From JAGLOK01 sp023139005 (lineage in GTDB: Bacteria > Bacillota > Clostridia > Christensenellales > UMGS416), in assembly GCA_030637745.1 (NCBI GenBank), contig DAOWFX010000018.1, forward strand, positions 1-25,467: a stretch of DNA of 25,467 nt, read 5' to 3'. This document shows, piece by piece, positions 13,404 through 22,922 of the stretch. The notes under the pieces are model-generated. The model had not been told where the DNA came from and did not search any database. It saw only the letters and a program-made list of their open reading frames with translations. Position numbers and translations under genes: made by a program. How positions within the stretch are numbered: the stretch's first letter is position 1; each line of letters opens with the position of its first letter.

Positions 13404-15180
13404 TAGTCACTATATTTATCGCTAGTTCTTCTAGCTGTTTTTCATCTACAGTATCCGGAGCACCTGTCAAAAGGCAACTACCGCTTTGTACTTTCGGAAA
13501 AGCAATTGTATCTCGAATACTGGTTGCGCCCGTGATTAGCATAACCATTCTGTCGAGTCCATAAGCTATGCCACCATGTGGTGGTGTACCGAATTTCAAC
13601 GCATCAAGTAAAAACCCAAATCGATTCTGTGCTTCACTATCTGAAAACCCAAGTGCTTTGAATACTTTCTTTTGTATTTCTTCTTTGTGAATTCTGATAC
13701 TTCCACCGCCGATTTCATTACCATTGAGTACTATGTCATATGCCTTTGCATAGGCTTTATGAGGTGCAGTATCCAGCAAGTCAACATCTGAATCATTGAC
13801 TGCTGTAAATGGATGATGCATTGCAGAGTATCGCTCTTCCTCTTGGTTATACTCTAGCATTGGAAAATCAGTTACCCATAGGAAGTTATATTTATCTTGA
13901 TCAATCAAATTGAGTTTTTTTGCAACTGCAAGTCGTATTTGTCCCATAGCATTGTATGAAGTATCGGGTGTATCTGCAATAATGAAAATAATATCTCCAA
14001 CATTTGCTTTGACGTTATCTACTATTGCATTGATTTCTTTTTCTGTTAAAAACTTTGCAATCGGAGATCGTACTCCACCACCCTCAACTACCATCCACGC
14101 CAAACCTTTTGCACCATATAGCTTTGCATGTTCTGTTAGTTTATCTATTTCTTTCCTTGAGTAGTTTGCAGCACCGTCTTTTGCACATATAGCACAGACT
14201 ATTCCATTTTCTTTTTTTGCGGTCTCACTAAATACCTTGAATTCAGAATTCTTTATAAGTTCATTAATTGTTGTGATTTCCATTTCAAAACGAGTATCCG
14301 GTTTATCACTTCCATATCTTCGCATAGCTTCATCATATGTAAGTCTATCAAAAGGTATCTTAACTTTTATATCTGTAGTTTTTTCGAATGCATGTTGCAG
14401 GAGCCCCTCGTTCATAGTAATGATATCATCTACATCCACAAATGACATTTCAATGTCGACTTGAGTGAATTCAGGCTGACGGTCAGCTCTCAAGTCTTCA
14501 TCTCTAAAACATTTTGCAATTTGATAGTACCTATCAAATCCTGATACCATTAACAATTGTTTGAATAGTTGTGGGGACTGTGGTAGTGCATAGAACTTTC
14601 CATGTTGTGCTCTGGATGGTACCAAATAATCTCGTGCACCTTCAGGCGTTGATTTTGTTAGAATTGGAGTTTCAATATCAATGAAGTCATTTTTGTCCAA
14701 ATATTCTCTCATTGCACTAGATAATTTATGCTTCAATATAAAATTTTTCTGTAACTCTGGGCTACGCAAATCTAAATATCTATATTTAAGTCTTGTTTGT
14801 TCCCCAACTTTATCATCATCAATTGTAAAAGGAGGATTTAAGGAAGTATTCAACACTTCTATACTGCTAACAATCACTTCTACTTCACCAGTTGTCAGGT
14901 CTTTGTTGATATTTTGTTTATCACGAAGATTCACTATTCCACAGATAGAGAGCACAAACTCACTTCTAACGCTTTCAGCTATCTTGAAGCATTGCTTGTT
15001 GATCGCTTGGTCAAAAACCAACTGAACGATGCCTGTGCGGTCTCTTAACCATATAAATATAAGCGAACCCAAATCTCTTCTCTTTTGGACCCAGCCACAT
15101 AAGGATACTTCGTTTTCTATATCTGATTTAGATATTTGGCCACACATATGTGTGCGTGGGAATGTAATTGATTTCTTCAT
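13390..15180 (-). CDS. aspS: Aspartate--tRNA ligase (bacterial type)
   Basis: Class IIb synthetase charging tRNA-Asp. The 596 residues include the N-terminal OB-fold anticodon-binding domain (about 15-110, CGWVQKRRDLGSLIFIWLRD). The catalytic core has PQSPQLFKQLLMVSGFDRYYQIAKC and motif 2 FRDEDLRADRQPEFTQ. The bacterial GAD insertion lies at about 285-420, and motif 3 GLDRMVMLITG is near the C-terminus. Whether it also charges tRNA-Asn (non-discriminating type) cannot be settled here; no gatCAB is in the window. The start ATG has AAGGT upstream, formed by the last codons of hisS, whose stop is 3 bases away. The hisS-aspS order is common in Bacillota. Confidence 0.97.
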   Translation of the reverse strand: MKKSITFPRTHMCGQISKSDIENEVSLCGWVQKRRDLGSLIFIWLRDRTGIVQLVFDQAINKQCFKIAESVRSEFVLSICGIVNLRDKQNINKDLTTGEVEVIVSSIEVLNTSLNPPFTIDDDKVGEQTRLKYRYLDLRSPELQKNFILKHKLSSAMREYLDKNDFIDIETPILTKSTPEGARDYLVPSRAQHGKFYALPQSPQLFKQLLMVSGFDRYYQIAKCFRDEDLRADRQPEFTQVDIEMSFVDVDDIITMNEGLLQHAFEKTTDIKVKIPFDRLTYDEAMRRYGSDKPDTRFEMEITTINELIKNSEFKVFSETAKKENGIVCAICAKDGAANYSRKEIDKLTEHAKLYGAKGLAWMVVEGGGVRSPIAKFLTEKEINAIVDNVKANVGDIIFIIADTPDTSYNAMGQIRLAVAKKLNLIDQDKYNFLWVTDFPMLEYNQEEERYSAMHHPFTAVNDSDVDLLDTAPHKAYAKAYDIVLNGNEIGGGSIRIHKEEIQKKVFKALGFSDSEAQNRFGFLLDALKFGTPPHGGIAYGLDRMVMLITGATSIRDTIAFPKVQSGSCLLTGAPDTVDEKQLEELAINIVTNEKH

Positions 15181-15183
15181 TGT

Positions 15184-16443
15184 CTACCTTTCTATCTCTT
15201 TACTTATTTCATTTATTTTTATTTCTTTCTGCTTTCCATCTTCCATATTTCTTAGTCTTACAACATTAGTACTTACCGATTCATCGTCAATTATTGCAAC
15301 GTAGCGACAATCTATTTTATCTGCATATTTCATTTGCGCTTTAAGGCTTCTTCCTACAAAATCTGTTTCTACAATGAATCCCTTTTTTCTTAATTCATTG
15401 GCAATCATTATTGACATTGCTTTAGAATCATCGGATTCTGATAACAGGTATATATCTATATTTTTAGGTTCTGGTATTTTTGTGCCTGCATTTTCCATAG
15501 TCAATAGAAGTCTCTCCATACCCATACCAAATCCTATGCCTGGTAGTGGTTTGCCTCCAACCTCTTCTATCAAGTGATCATATCTTCCACCGCCGCAAAC
15601 AGTACCTTGTGCTCCTATAGTATCAGTAATTAGTTCAAATACTGTTTTTGTGTAGTAGTCAAGTCCACGAACAATCAAAGGATCAACAATATATTTAACA
15701 TTGATTTGATCAAGCGATTTCTTCAAAGTATCAAAATGTTCCTCACATTCATTACAAAGGTTTTCAAAAGTCTTAGGTGCATCTTTAACTATTGCTTGGC
15801 AACTATTAATCTTGCAATCTAACATTCTTAATGGATTGGTTTCAAAGCGTTCCTTGCAAGTTCCACACATTTTTTCTAGATTATCTTTAAAGTAATTCTG
15901 AAGCTTCTCATTATATTGTGGTCTGCACTTTGGACAGCCGATTGAATTGATGTGCAAATTGAGTGATGTAATCCCTATTTTCTTAAGTAGTGTCATAGCA
16001 AGTAATATAATTTCAACATCAGCATAGGCAGCCTCTGCACCAAACATTTCTATACCAAATTGATGATGCTCTCTATACCTACCTGCCTGTGGACGTTCAT
16101 AGCGGAATATCGGAGAATTAATGTAATAAATTTTAACAGGTAATGTTCCTGCACCCAAATTGTTTTGCACAAATGCACGTGCAACACCTGCGGTTCCTTC
16201 GGGCTTTAATGTAATTGAGCGATTTCCTTTATCGGTAAATGTGTACATTTCTTTATTTACGATATCAGTTGTATCTCCTACAGAGCGTAAAAATAATTCA
16301 GTATGTTCAAATGTAGGTACACGAATTTCTTTAAAGTTAAATTGCATACATACATCTCGCATTATACGTTCAATGTATTGCCATTTGTATGATTCTTTAG
16401 GAAGAATATCTTTTGTTCCTTTGGGTGCTCTTGTAATTAGCAT
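15184..16443 (-). CDS. hisS: Histidine--tRNA ligase
   Basis: Class II synthetase charging tRNA-His. In 419 residues: N-terminal APKGTKDILP, motif 2 with LKPEGTAGVARAFV and ERPQAGRYREHHQFGIEMFG, the His-specific RGLDYYTKTVFE and GGGRYDHL, motif 3 GIGFGMGMERLL, and a C-terminal anticodon-binding domain (about 325-415). The insertion domain has cysteine pairs (CPKC, CGTC, CKINSC, CNEC), a common pattern in Firmicutes HisRS that suggests a metal site. The start ATG has AAGGTG ahead. The gap to hemZ is only 34 bases, so there is no room for a T-box; expression presumably follows the operon. Confidence 0.97.
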   Translation of the reverse strand: MLITRAPKGTKDILPKESYKWQYIERIMRDVCMQFNFKEIRVPTFEHTELFLRSVGDTTDIVNKEMYTFTDKGNRSITLKPEGTAGVARAFVQNNLGAGTLPVKIYYINSPIFRYERPQAGRYREHHQFGIEMFGAEAAYADVEIILLAMTLLKKIGITSLNLHINSIGCPKCRPQYNEKLQNYFKDNLEKMCGTCKERFETNPLRMLDCKINSCQAIVKDAPKTFENLCNECEEHFDTLKKSLDQINVKYIVDPLIVRGLDYYTKTVFELITDTIGAQGTVCGGGRYDHLIEEVGGKPLPGIGFGMGMERLLLTMENAGTKIPEPKNIDIYLLSESDDSKAMSIMIANELRKKGFIVETDFVGRSLKAQMKYADKIDCRYVAIIDDESVSTNVVRLRNMEDGKQKEIKINEISKEIER

Positions 16444-16477
16444 TTTTCACCTTCGCTTTTGTTAAATAAAGAATTAG

Positions 16478-17938
16478 TTAATTATAAGCGAAAAGGTCAT
16501 CTTTTTTCAATAGTAATTGGTCAATATTTGAAATATAATGTGTAATTGACTTATTATTTGCGAGACGTACGTGTTTTTTTATACCACAATACATTCTTTT
16601 TGATACAGCACCTGCACCCAAAGCGATGAGGTTGTGTGTTTCGTCCATAATATCAATATTATATAAACATTGATTATTTTCTGTTGAAAAACCAACATTT
16701 TCAAGGTTTCCTGAAATGTACTTTTGTCGATACATATAGTATGGTTGCATATTCATTTGATATGCTGTTTCATGAGCCATTTGTACCATCTTTGTTACTA
16801 TAGATTCATCTGTTGGCTCAAAATCTTTTAATTGTTCTTTCAGCTGTGATGATCTTTTAATTGCTAAAGTATGTATTGTTAGATTATCAATTTTGAAATC
16901 TTTTACAATAGCTAGTGTATTTTGAACCATTTCAATGGTCTCACCTGTTAGTCCCATAATCAAATCCATATTCACAATAAAGTTATATTCATTGGAAATT
17001 TCAAGCGCCTCTAAAATATCTTTTGTTGTGTGCTGTCTTTTCATAAATTGCAAAGTTACTTCGTTCATAGTCTGTGGGTTGATACTAATACGATTAACTT
17101 TGTAATTAGACAACATATCTAACATTGGCTTGTCAATAGTATCCGGTCTTCCTGCTTCTACTGTAAATTCTGTGCTTTCATCTAATCTGATTGCTGACAA
17201 TATTTGTTCTAGATATTTAACTCCAATAGCTGTTGGTGTTCCTCCTCCAACATAAATACTTCTAAGTTTTTTGTTGTTTTTTTTTCTCCATTTGTTGAAC
17301 CAATTGATTTCTTTAATTAATGCTTCAGTATATTCATCTATTGGGGCAGTATCAATAGACATATCAAAGCTTATAAACGAACAATACAAACAACGAGTCA
17401 GACAAAAAGGAATTCCAATATATAAATTCACGCTTGAATCACAATCCACATTATATATACTTTCTTGTGAACTGATGATTTGTTTTACTAGCTTTAGCTT
17501 GCTTTCTGCGACATCATAATCATTGCGCATTATATCCTCAGCATGACCATCTGATTCTACATCCATCGAACGGTATAATCTTGTAGGCCTGATTCCTGTC
17601 AACGCTCCCCACGGCATATATTTGTTTTCAATTTGTTTTAGTGCATAGTACATTCCTAGCTTTACAGAACGTTTAACTTCCCTTTTGTATTTTATATCAT
17701 CTGTGATATCACCATAGAGATATACATATACATATACATAACTAGTTTCTATGTTATTTTTGGTTATATAGAAATTTTCATTCCATGTATTATTATTATT
17801 TTCTATATGTTCATGGTTTACTACTAAATACGCATCCTTTTTCTCTTCATACACAACTTCATTGAATCCAAAAAAAGGACGTATCATGTCCGCAATGTCA
17901 TTTTTGAATTTTGGTACATTGGTTATTAGTGATATCAT
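16478..17938 (-). CDS. hemZ: HemZ-like radical SAM protein (coproporphyrinogen III dehydrogenase-like)
   Basis: Oxygen-independent coproporphyrinogen-oxidase-like protein of the HemZ branch. The N-terminal 160 residues are HemZ-specific, ending with MPWGALTGIRPTRL (108-121). The radical SAM core starts at IGIPFCLTRCLYCSF; C179, C183 and C186 form the CxxxCxxC [4Fe-4S] site. YVGGGTPTA and VEAGRPDT follow, and the HemN C-terminal region ends the protein. At 486 residues it matches B. subtilis HemZ (about 500). No other heme biosynthesis genes are in the window, so the true substrate is uncertain and 'coproporphyrinogen oxidase' is a family label. The gene overlaps dtd by 4 bases. It contains an A9 tract (plus-strand T run 17277-17285) and a 6-base tandem repeat coding YVYVYVY. 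Confidence 0.88.
   Translation of the reverse strand: MISLITNVPKFKNDIADMIRPFFGFNEVVYEEKKDAYLVVNHEHIENNNNTWNENFYITKNNIETSYVYVYVYLYGDITDDIKYKREVKRSVKLGMYYALKQIENKYMPWGALTGIRPTRLYRSMDVESDGHAEDIMRNDYDVAESKLKLVKQIISSQESIYNVDCDSSVNLYIGIPFCLTRCLYCSFISFDMSIDTAPIDEYTEALIKEINWFNKWRKKNNKKLRSIYVGGGTPTAIGVKYLEQILSAIRLDESTEFTVEAGRPDTIDKPMLDMLSNYKVNRISINPQTMNEVTLQFMKRQHTTKDILEALEISNEYNFIVNMDLIMGLTGETIEMVQNTLAIVKDFKIDNLTIHTLAIKRSSQLKEQLKDFEPTDESIVTKMVQMAHETAYQMNMQPYYMYRQKYISGNLENVGFSTENNQCLYNIDIMDETHNLIALGAGAVSKRMYCGIKKHVRLANNKSITHYISNIDQLLLKKDDLFAYN
17720..17740 (-). repeat. Short 6-base tandem repeat inside hemZ
   Basis: ATATAC is repeated 3.5 times on the plus strand (21 bases), coding the alternating Tyr-Val stretch at residues 67-73 of HemZ. 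Because the unit is 6 bases, copy-number change would keep the frame. Confidence 0.7.
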
Positions 17939-18387
17939 TTCTTCTTGTCTTTACTATTGAGTATTATGGTAACTGGACCATCATTTGTTAGGCTAACTTC
18001 CATTGTTTCACCAAATTCTCCTGTTTGTACTTGGATTTTTTCTTCTTTCAATTTTGCAATTACTATTTCGTATAGTTCATTTGCGCGATTTGGGAGCTCT
18101 GCATCTGTGAAACTTGGACGATTCCCTTTTCGTGTTTGTGCAAGTAAAGTAAATTGTGAAATTAATAATATTGAACCATTAATTTCCTTGATAGATAAGT
18201 TCATCTTTCCATCATCGTCATTGAATACTCTTAGTCCAACTATTTTCTTTACTATATACTGTGCATCCTTTTCGTCATCGAATTTTGCACATCCTAGCAA
18301 TATCATATATCCATTTTTAATTCCAGATATATATCCTCCTTTGATGCAAACATTTGCCTTAGTTACTCTTTGAACTACAGCGATCAT
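17935..18387 (-). CDS. dtd: D-aminoacyl-tRNA deacylase
   Basis: Homodimeric proofreading enzyme that hydrolyses D-Tyr and other D-amino acids (and Gly from tRNA-Ala) off tRNA. The 150 residues are the standard length. Seen: N-terminal MIAVVQRVTKANVCI, the SQFTLLAQTRKGNRPSF motif with the conserved SQFTL (about 86-98), and near the C-terminus NDGPVT, equivalent to the NGPVT motif with the Gly-cisPro that excludes L-amino acids. The ATG directly follows the relA stop (TAAATG, no base between). The relA-dtd order is widespread in Bacillota. Confidence 0.96.
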   Translation of the reverse strand: MIAVVQRVTKANVCIKGGYISGIKNGYMILLGCAKFDDEKDAQYIVKKIVGLRVFNDDDGKMNLSIKEINGSILLISQFTLLAQTRKGNRPSFTDAELPNRANELYEIVIAKLKEEKIQVQTGEFGETMEVSLTNDGPVTIILNSKDKKK

Positions 18388-20532
18388 TTAAGATGTTCTC
18401 CTATAGATGTCAACACAACCATCAATGCTTCTGATTTTGCTGATTAAGTTTTCAAGTTGTACTGTATCATTAATACGAACCTTGAGTTCCACTTTCGCAA
18501 CATGATCTGATGTTACAGTTGCATTAAATTTAATAAGATCAACACCCAGTGATTGTATTGCATTGGAAATTTGTACAATAAGGCCTGGGGTATCGGCAAT
18601 GATAATACTTAGTCGGGCATTATACCTACCCACCTGTGTTCCTTCCCAAGTTACATCGATAAAGCGAGGATCATCTTGCGGTATATTTTTCACATTATAG
18701 CAATCGCTTCTGTGTATTGATACTCCCCTTCCTCTTGTTATATATCCCTTTATTTGATCTCCTTGTACAGGATGACAACACTGTGCAAAGCGCACTAGCA
18801 TATTTTTTTCACCTTTGACAAGTACACCATTTGAAGTATTGGATTCTTTTTTTACTTTCTTGACTATAATTTCTTCTTCATCTACTACTTTATGTGAAGC
18901 ACGATATTCATTCATCAAGAATGTGAGAACTTGACCTGTTGCCAACCCTCCATAACCGATCGCAGCATAGACATCTTCCAAGTTTTTGAATGTGTTTTTA
19001 TTGCAGTATTTTTCTACCCACTCTTTTTGTAATAAATCAGCTAAAGAAACATTATGTCTTTTAACTGATTCCTCAAGCATATGCTTACCTTTTTCTAAAT
19101 TTTCTTCCTTGCCTTCTTTCTTGAAATAAGCACGAATCTTATTTCGTGCATGAGATGATTTTACAATCTTTAACCAATCACGACTTGGTTTTCCGGTCTT
19201 TGATGTGATAATTGAGACAATATCTCCAGTTTTAAGCTCTGTATTGAGTGGCACCATTTTTTCATTCACCTTGGCACCTACACACATGTTTCCAACACCA
19301 CTGTGTATTCGGTATGCAAAGTCAAGTGTGCTTGCGCCTACCACAAGGTTTATAACATCTCCTTTTGGGGTAAAAACAAATACTTCATCACTGAATAAAT
19401 CCAGCTTAATAGTATTCATGAATTCCTTTGCATCATTAGTTTCGTTTTGCCATTCAAGTATTTGACGTAGCCATACCAACTTTGAATCCAACTCTGTACT
19501 GGTTTTTTCATTTTCTTTATACTTCCAATGTGCTGCAATTCCATATTCTGCAGTTCTGTGCATTTCTCGAGTTCTAATCTGCACTTCAAATGGTATTCCG
19601 TGCTCTCCCATGAGAGTTGTGTGGATTGATTGATACAGGTTTGGCTTTGGCATTGCTATATAATCTTTAAATCTTCCTGGCATTGGTGTCCAAATAGTAT
19701 GTACAATTCCCAATATTGTATAACAAGCTCGAATATCCTCAACAACCAGTCTTATCGCTGTTAAGTCAAATATCTGTTCAAATGGCTTGTCTTGACTATT
19801 CATTTTATTATAGATGCTATAAAAATGCTTCGGGCGTCCATCTATAGTTCCCTTGATATTGTGTGACTTCATCTCATTTCTGATTTTCTCTATTTTGCTT
19901 TCAATTATATCTTCACGTTCTTGGCGACGCATAGATACTTTTTTGGCCAAGTCTGAATATTCATCTGGATATAGATAATAGAAAGCTAAGTCTTCCAGTT
20001 CCCATTTGATTTTGAAGATTCCCAGTCGGTGTGCAAGTGGTGCATAGATTTCTATTGTTTCTTGCGATACTGCCAACTGTGATTGGTGGCTTCGATACTT
20101 TAGTGTCCGCATATTATGTAATCTGTCTGCTAATTTTATTAGAATTACACGAATGTCTTCTGCCATTGCAAGCAACATTTTACGAAGATTCTCAGCTTGC
20201 CTTTCTTCATGAGAGGATATCTCAATTTTACTAATTTTCGTAACGCCATTAACAAGCATTGCAATTTCGCTGCCAAATTGTTCTTCAACTTCCTCAATTT
20301 CAATTCCGGTATCTTCTACAACATCGTGTAAGTAGCCTGCTGCAATTGTTGCTGTATCCAATCCCAATTCGAATAATATCTCTGCAACATTACTCGGATG
20401 TGTGATATATGGTTCTCCAGATTCTCTAAGTTGTCCAGTATGTGCTTTCTCGGATAATAAGTAAGCGCGTTCAATTATCATTGCATCTTTTTTTGAATAG
20501 CCTGATTTTATTTTTCTAAGTATGGCGTCCAA
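18388..20532 (-). CDS. relA: Bifunctional (p)ppGpp synthetase/hydrolase (Rel/SpoT homologue)
   Basis: Long RSH protein, the master enzyme of the stringent response. Of its 714 residues, the HD hydrolase domain (about 20-180) is intact, with H53-type residues replaced by the Rel layout: HTGQLRESGEPYITHP (31-46), HD at 69-70 and ED at 73-74. This predicts a bifunctional enzyme. The synthetase domain (about 215-345) has GRPKHFYSIYNKM (232-244), FDLTAIRLVV and FEVQIRTREMH. TGS (about 383-445), a helical part, a zinc-finger-like region with CCH (585-587) and C611, and a C-terminal ACT domain (about 640-711) complete it. The start is TTG at 20532, 1 base after the recJ stop; the ribosome binding site GAAGGA lies in the last recJ codons. 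No ATG fits better. The apt gene that often separates recJ and relA is absent. Confidence 0.95.
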   Translation of the reverse strand: MDAILRKIKSGYSKKDAMIIERAYLLSEKAHTGQLRESGEPYITHPSNVAEILFELGLDTATIAAGYLHDVVEDTGIEIEEVEEQFGSEIAMLVNGVTKISKIEISSHEERQAENLRKMLLAMAEDIRVILIKLADRLHNMRTLKYRSHQSQLAVSQETIEIYAPLAHRLGIFKIKWELEDLAFYYLYPDEYSDLAKKVSMRRQEREDIIESKIEKIRNEMKSHNIKGTIDGRPKHFYSIYNKMNSQDKPFEQIFDLTAIRLVVEDIRACYTILGIVHTIWTPMPGRFKDYIAMPKPNLYQSIHTTLMGEHGIPFEVQIRTREMHRTAEYGIAAHWKYKENEKTSTELDSKLVWLRQILEWQNETNDAKEFMNTIKLDLFSDEVFVFTPKGDVINLVVGASTLDFAYRIHSGVGNMCVGAKVNEKMVPLNTELKTGDIVSIITSKTGKPSRDWLKIVKSSHARNKIRAYFKKEGKEENLEKGKHMLEESVKRHNVSLADLLQKEWVEKYCNKNTFKNLEDVYAAIGYGGLATGQVLTFLMNEYRASHKVVDEEEIIVKKVKKESNTSNGVLVKGEKNMLVRFAQCCHPVQGDQIKGYITRGRGVSIHRSDCYNVKNIPQDDPRFIDVTWEGTQVGRYNARLSIIIADTPGLIVQISNAIQSLGVDLIKFNATVTSDHVAKVELKVRINDTVQLENLISKIRSIDGCVDIYRRTS

Positions 20533-20533
20533 T

Positions 20534-22876
20534 TTATTTTCCTTCTTGTATTGTTATATAGGTGATTGAGTTTTCTACTTTAACTTTCTTTATATCCGTT
20601 AGTATATATCTTGGTTTCCTCTTTTGAACCTTAATCAATCCAACTTCAGAAAAGATTTGTAACGCTATTCTGATTTCCCATTTTTCATATTGCTTAGTAC
20701 CGTTTATGAAACTATCAATTTTATTACTTTTAATTTCACTCTTGATTATAACAAATATTTCTCTTAATTTTTTAAGGTCAAGTGTGAATTTTGAATTTAA
20801 ACCTCTATTATGATTATTAATTATATATACATTGTTATAGTCATGCAATAATTTATAACATCCTTTTATATCATATGATGAGAGTAGATAGATTTCACCA
20901 TATTTGCTGAAATCATTTTCTTGTATATCTGGTGCAAATAATATTGTATTTGTATTAATCTTCTCTTTTTCAATTGTTTCAAAACGAACATCTAGTATGT
21001 CAATTTCATTATCGAATAAACTCAAACATTTCTTTTCAGCATCTTTGTCTAGCACTAGTAATAGTTTCCCGAAAATACTACTTTGAATTTTTTCTTTTAT
21101 CTGATCAATAACAATTTCTTCAAAAACAGTGTCTAGGCTTCCATAAAGTCCTTGTGATAAGGATAAATCATATGCATGTTCCAAATCTTTGTTTCCAACA
21201 TCTTTATGAATTGATGGTTTAATATCTTTTATTTGTGCTTGTAATGAGGTCCTTCCGTTCCATTCATTTTTATTAATACTCACTATAGTACGATATTTTT
21301 GCAAATTACTAATGCTCATAGTATTTGAAAATGCAACAGACGATATGGGGTTTGATGAATTGTCTAGCTTGCATCGAAAGTGTTGATTGTCATTTCCCAT
21401 CTTTTTATAGTTATCAATAAGAACATCTTCAAGTAAAAATGTTGGTGAAGGATTTCCTTTTCCAAATGGCTCAAATAACTCAAGTTCTTGTAGAAATTTA
21501 TCATTTAAGTCTTCTGTTTTTGCATCAATATCATATAGAACTTTAGGAAAAAATAATTCAATATCATAATTCATGAGGTATTCTTCAAACTTTCTTTTAA
21601 ACATGTTTAAATCATTTTCATTCAAGCTCAATCCTGCAGCCATGAAATGGCCACCAAATCGACTTACATATTGTTTGCAGTATTTGATAGCATCATGCAT
21701 GTTAACGCCTTCTATGCTCCTTGCAGAGCCTACAAGTATGTCATTATTCTTGGTCAATAATATAACTGGTCTGAAATACTTGTTTTTTATCTTTGATGCT
21801 ACAATTCCAAGTACTCCAGGATGCCAATTCTCTTTATATAGTATAATTCCTCGAATTGATGATAAATCAATATCTTCAATCATACTTGATACTTGTTGCA
21901 TAGTGCTCTTTTCGATCATTCTTCTGTTCAAATTATCATTTGAAAGTATCGATGCAGTTTCTTGTGGCATCTCAGTATTATTGGTGAATAGTTCAACACA
22001 CTTGTCAGCCTGATCTACACGTCCAGATGCATTGATAGCAGGTGCAACAAAGTATGCGATATCATCAACTCTAATAGTTTTTTGATTTTTTACACATTCA
22101 TCCACGAGAAACTTAATATTCTTGTTTTTCTGTTTATTAATTCTCTGGAGTCCGTATTTAACAATTTTTCTGTTTTCTCCAAGGAGATCAACCATATCTG
22201 CAATCGTAGCAATAGCTGCAAGATCACAATAATCAAAAAACAACTCCTCATCTATTAATGCACACATTAATTTCAGTGCAACAACAGCTCCACAATATGT
22301 ATGAGTATCTTCATTATCACTAAGTTTGGGATTTACATTAATTGCATTGGGTAATAATTCAGGAGGTGTATGGTGATCAGTAACAATAACATCAATACCT
22401 TTCGTATTGGCATAATCAATTTCAATAGCATTTGATATTCCACAATCAACAGTGATGATTAATGTGCAGTTTTCTTCTTTGAAGTAATCTATAGCACTAG
22501 TGTTTAGTCCATATCCTTCTTTAATACGGTTAGGTATATAATAAAAAATCTCATCATATCCTATTTCTTTGAAGGCATTGATTACAATCGATACACCACA
22601 AATACCATCTACGTCATAGTCACCATAAACTGCAATTTTTTCTCCGGAGGTCATCGCACTTTCGATTCTTGCTACAGCTTCAGGTGCATTGGGCATATTT
22701 ATTCCAGGTATAATATCTATTTGATCTATATTGATGAAGTTTTCAATATCACTTTTATTTTTAAGATTTCTAGACAACAATAGATTTGCAGTCAAAGCAC
22801 TAACATTGAAGTCATGCATTAGTGTCATTACATCATCTTGTGTATATTCAGCTTTATTCTTCTTTATATATTTCAT
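20534..22876 (-). CDS. recJ: Single-stranded-DNA-specific exonuclease RecJ
   Basis: 5'-3' exonuclease on single-stranded DNA used in recombination and mismatch/base-excision repair. At 780 residues it is the long Gram-positive form. DHH domain: YGDYDVDG (84-91), VDCGIS (143-148) and DHH (167-169), all metal-binding motifs. The DHHA1 domain has GGHFMAAGLSL near 410-420. An OB-fold (about 455-560) and a long C-terminal region (about 570-780) follow, with a lysine-rich end that resembles the extra domain of Bacillota RecJ. The ATG at 22876 gives the expected N-terminus, but no free Shine-Dalgarno lies upstream: the only purine block (GAGGGG) is inside the secF terminator stem 15 bases before the ATG. 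It heads the long run to relA and beyond. Confidence 0.94.
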   Translation of the reverse strand: MKYIKKNKAEYTQDDVMTLMHDFNVSALTANLLLSRNLKNKSDIENFINIDQIDIIPGINMPNAPEAVARIESAMTSGEKIAVYGDYDVDGICGVSIVINAFKEIGYDEIFYYIPNRIKEGYGLNTSAIDYFKEENCTLIITVDCGISNAIEIDYANTKGIDVIVTDHHTPPELLPNAINVNPKLSDNEDTHTYCGAVVALKLMCALIDEELFFDYCDLAAIATIADMVDLLGENRKIVKYGLQRINKQKNKNIKFLVDECVKNQKTIRVDDIAYFVAPAINASGRVDQADKCVELFTNNTEMPQETASILSNDNLNRRMIEKSTMQQVSSMIEDIDLSSIRGIILYKENWHPGVLGIVASKIKNKYFRPVILLTKNNDILVGSARSIEGVNMHDAIKYCKQYVSRFGGHFMAAGLSLNENDLNMFKRKFEEYLMNYDIELFFPKVLYDIDAKTEDLNDKFLQELELFEPFGKGNPSPTFLLEDVLIDNYKKMGNDNQHFRCKLDNSSNPISSVAFSNTMSISNLQKYRTIVSINKNEWNGRTSLQAQIKDIKPSIHKDVGNKDLEHAYDLSLSQGLYGSLDTVFEEIVIDQIKEKIQSSIFGKLLLVLDKDAEKKCLSLFDNEIDILDVRFETIEKEKINTNTILFAPDIQENDFSKYGEIYLLSSYDIKGCYKLLHDYNNVYIINNHNRGLNSKFTLDLKKLREIFVIIKSEIKSNKIDSFINGTKQYEKWEIRIALQIFSEVGLIKVQKRKPRYILTDIKKVKVENSITYITIQEGK

Positions 22877-22880
22877 AATT

Positions 22881-22914
22881 ATACAAAAATACCCCTCTAT
22901 GATAGAGGGGTATT
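22881..22914 (-). terminator. Strong intrinsic terminator after secF
   Basis: On the minus strand, 8 bases after the secF stop, AATACCCCTCTA (22914-22903) pairs perfectly with TAGAGGGGTATT (22899-22888) around a 3-base loop. UUU-G-U follows, giving TATTTTTG overall. This is a 12-bp perfect stem with a central C4/G4 block. It ends only 11 bases before the recJ ATG. Confidence 0.9.
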
Positions 22915-22922
22915 CATTTTAC

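Noticed and set aside
16444..16477. T-box or attenuator in front of hisS
   Set aside because: The gap is only 34 bases with no specifier hairpin or T-box sequence.
22874..22883. TATAAT one base before the recJ ATG as a recJ promoter
   Set aside because: The expected start would fall in codon 2, and the matching -35 position (TCTATC) does not fit; probably chance in AT-rich sequence.
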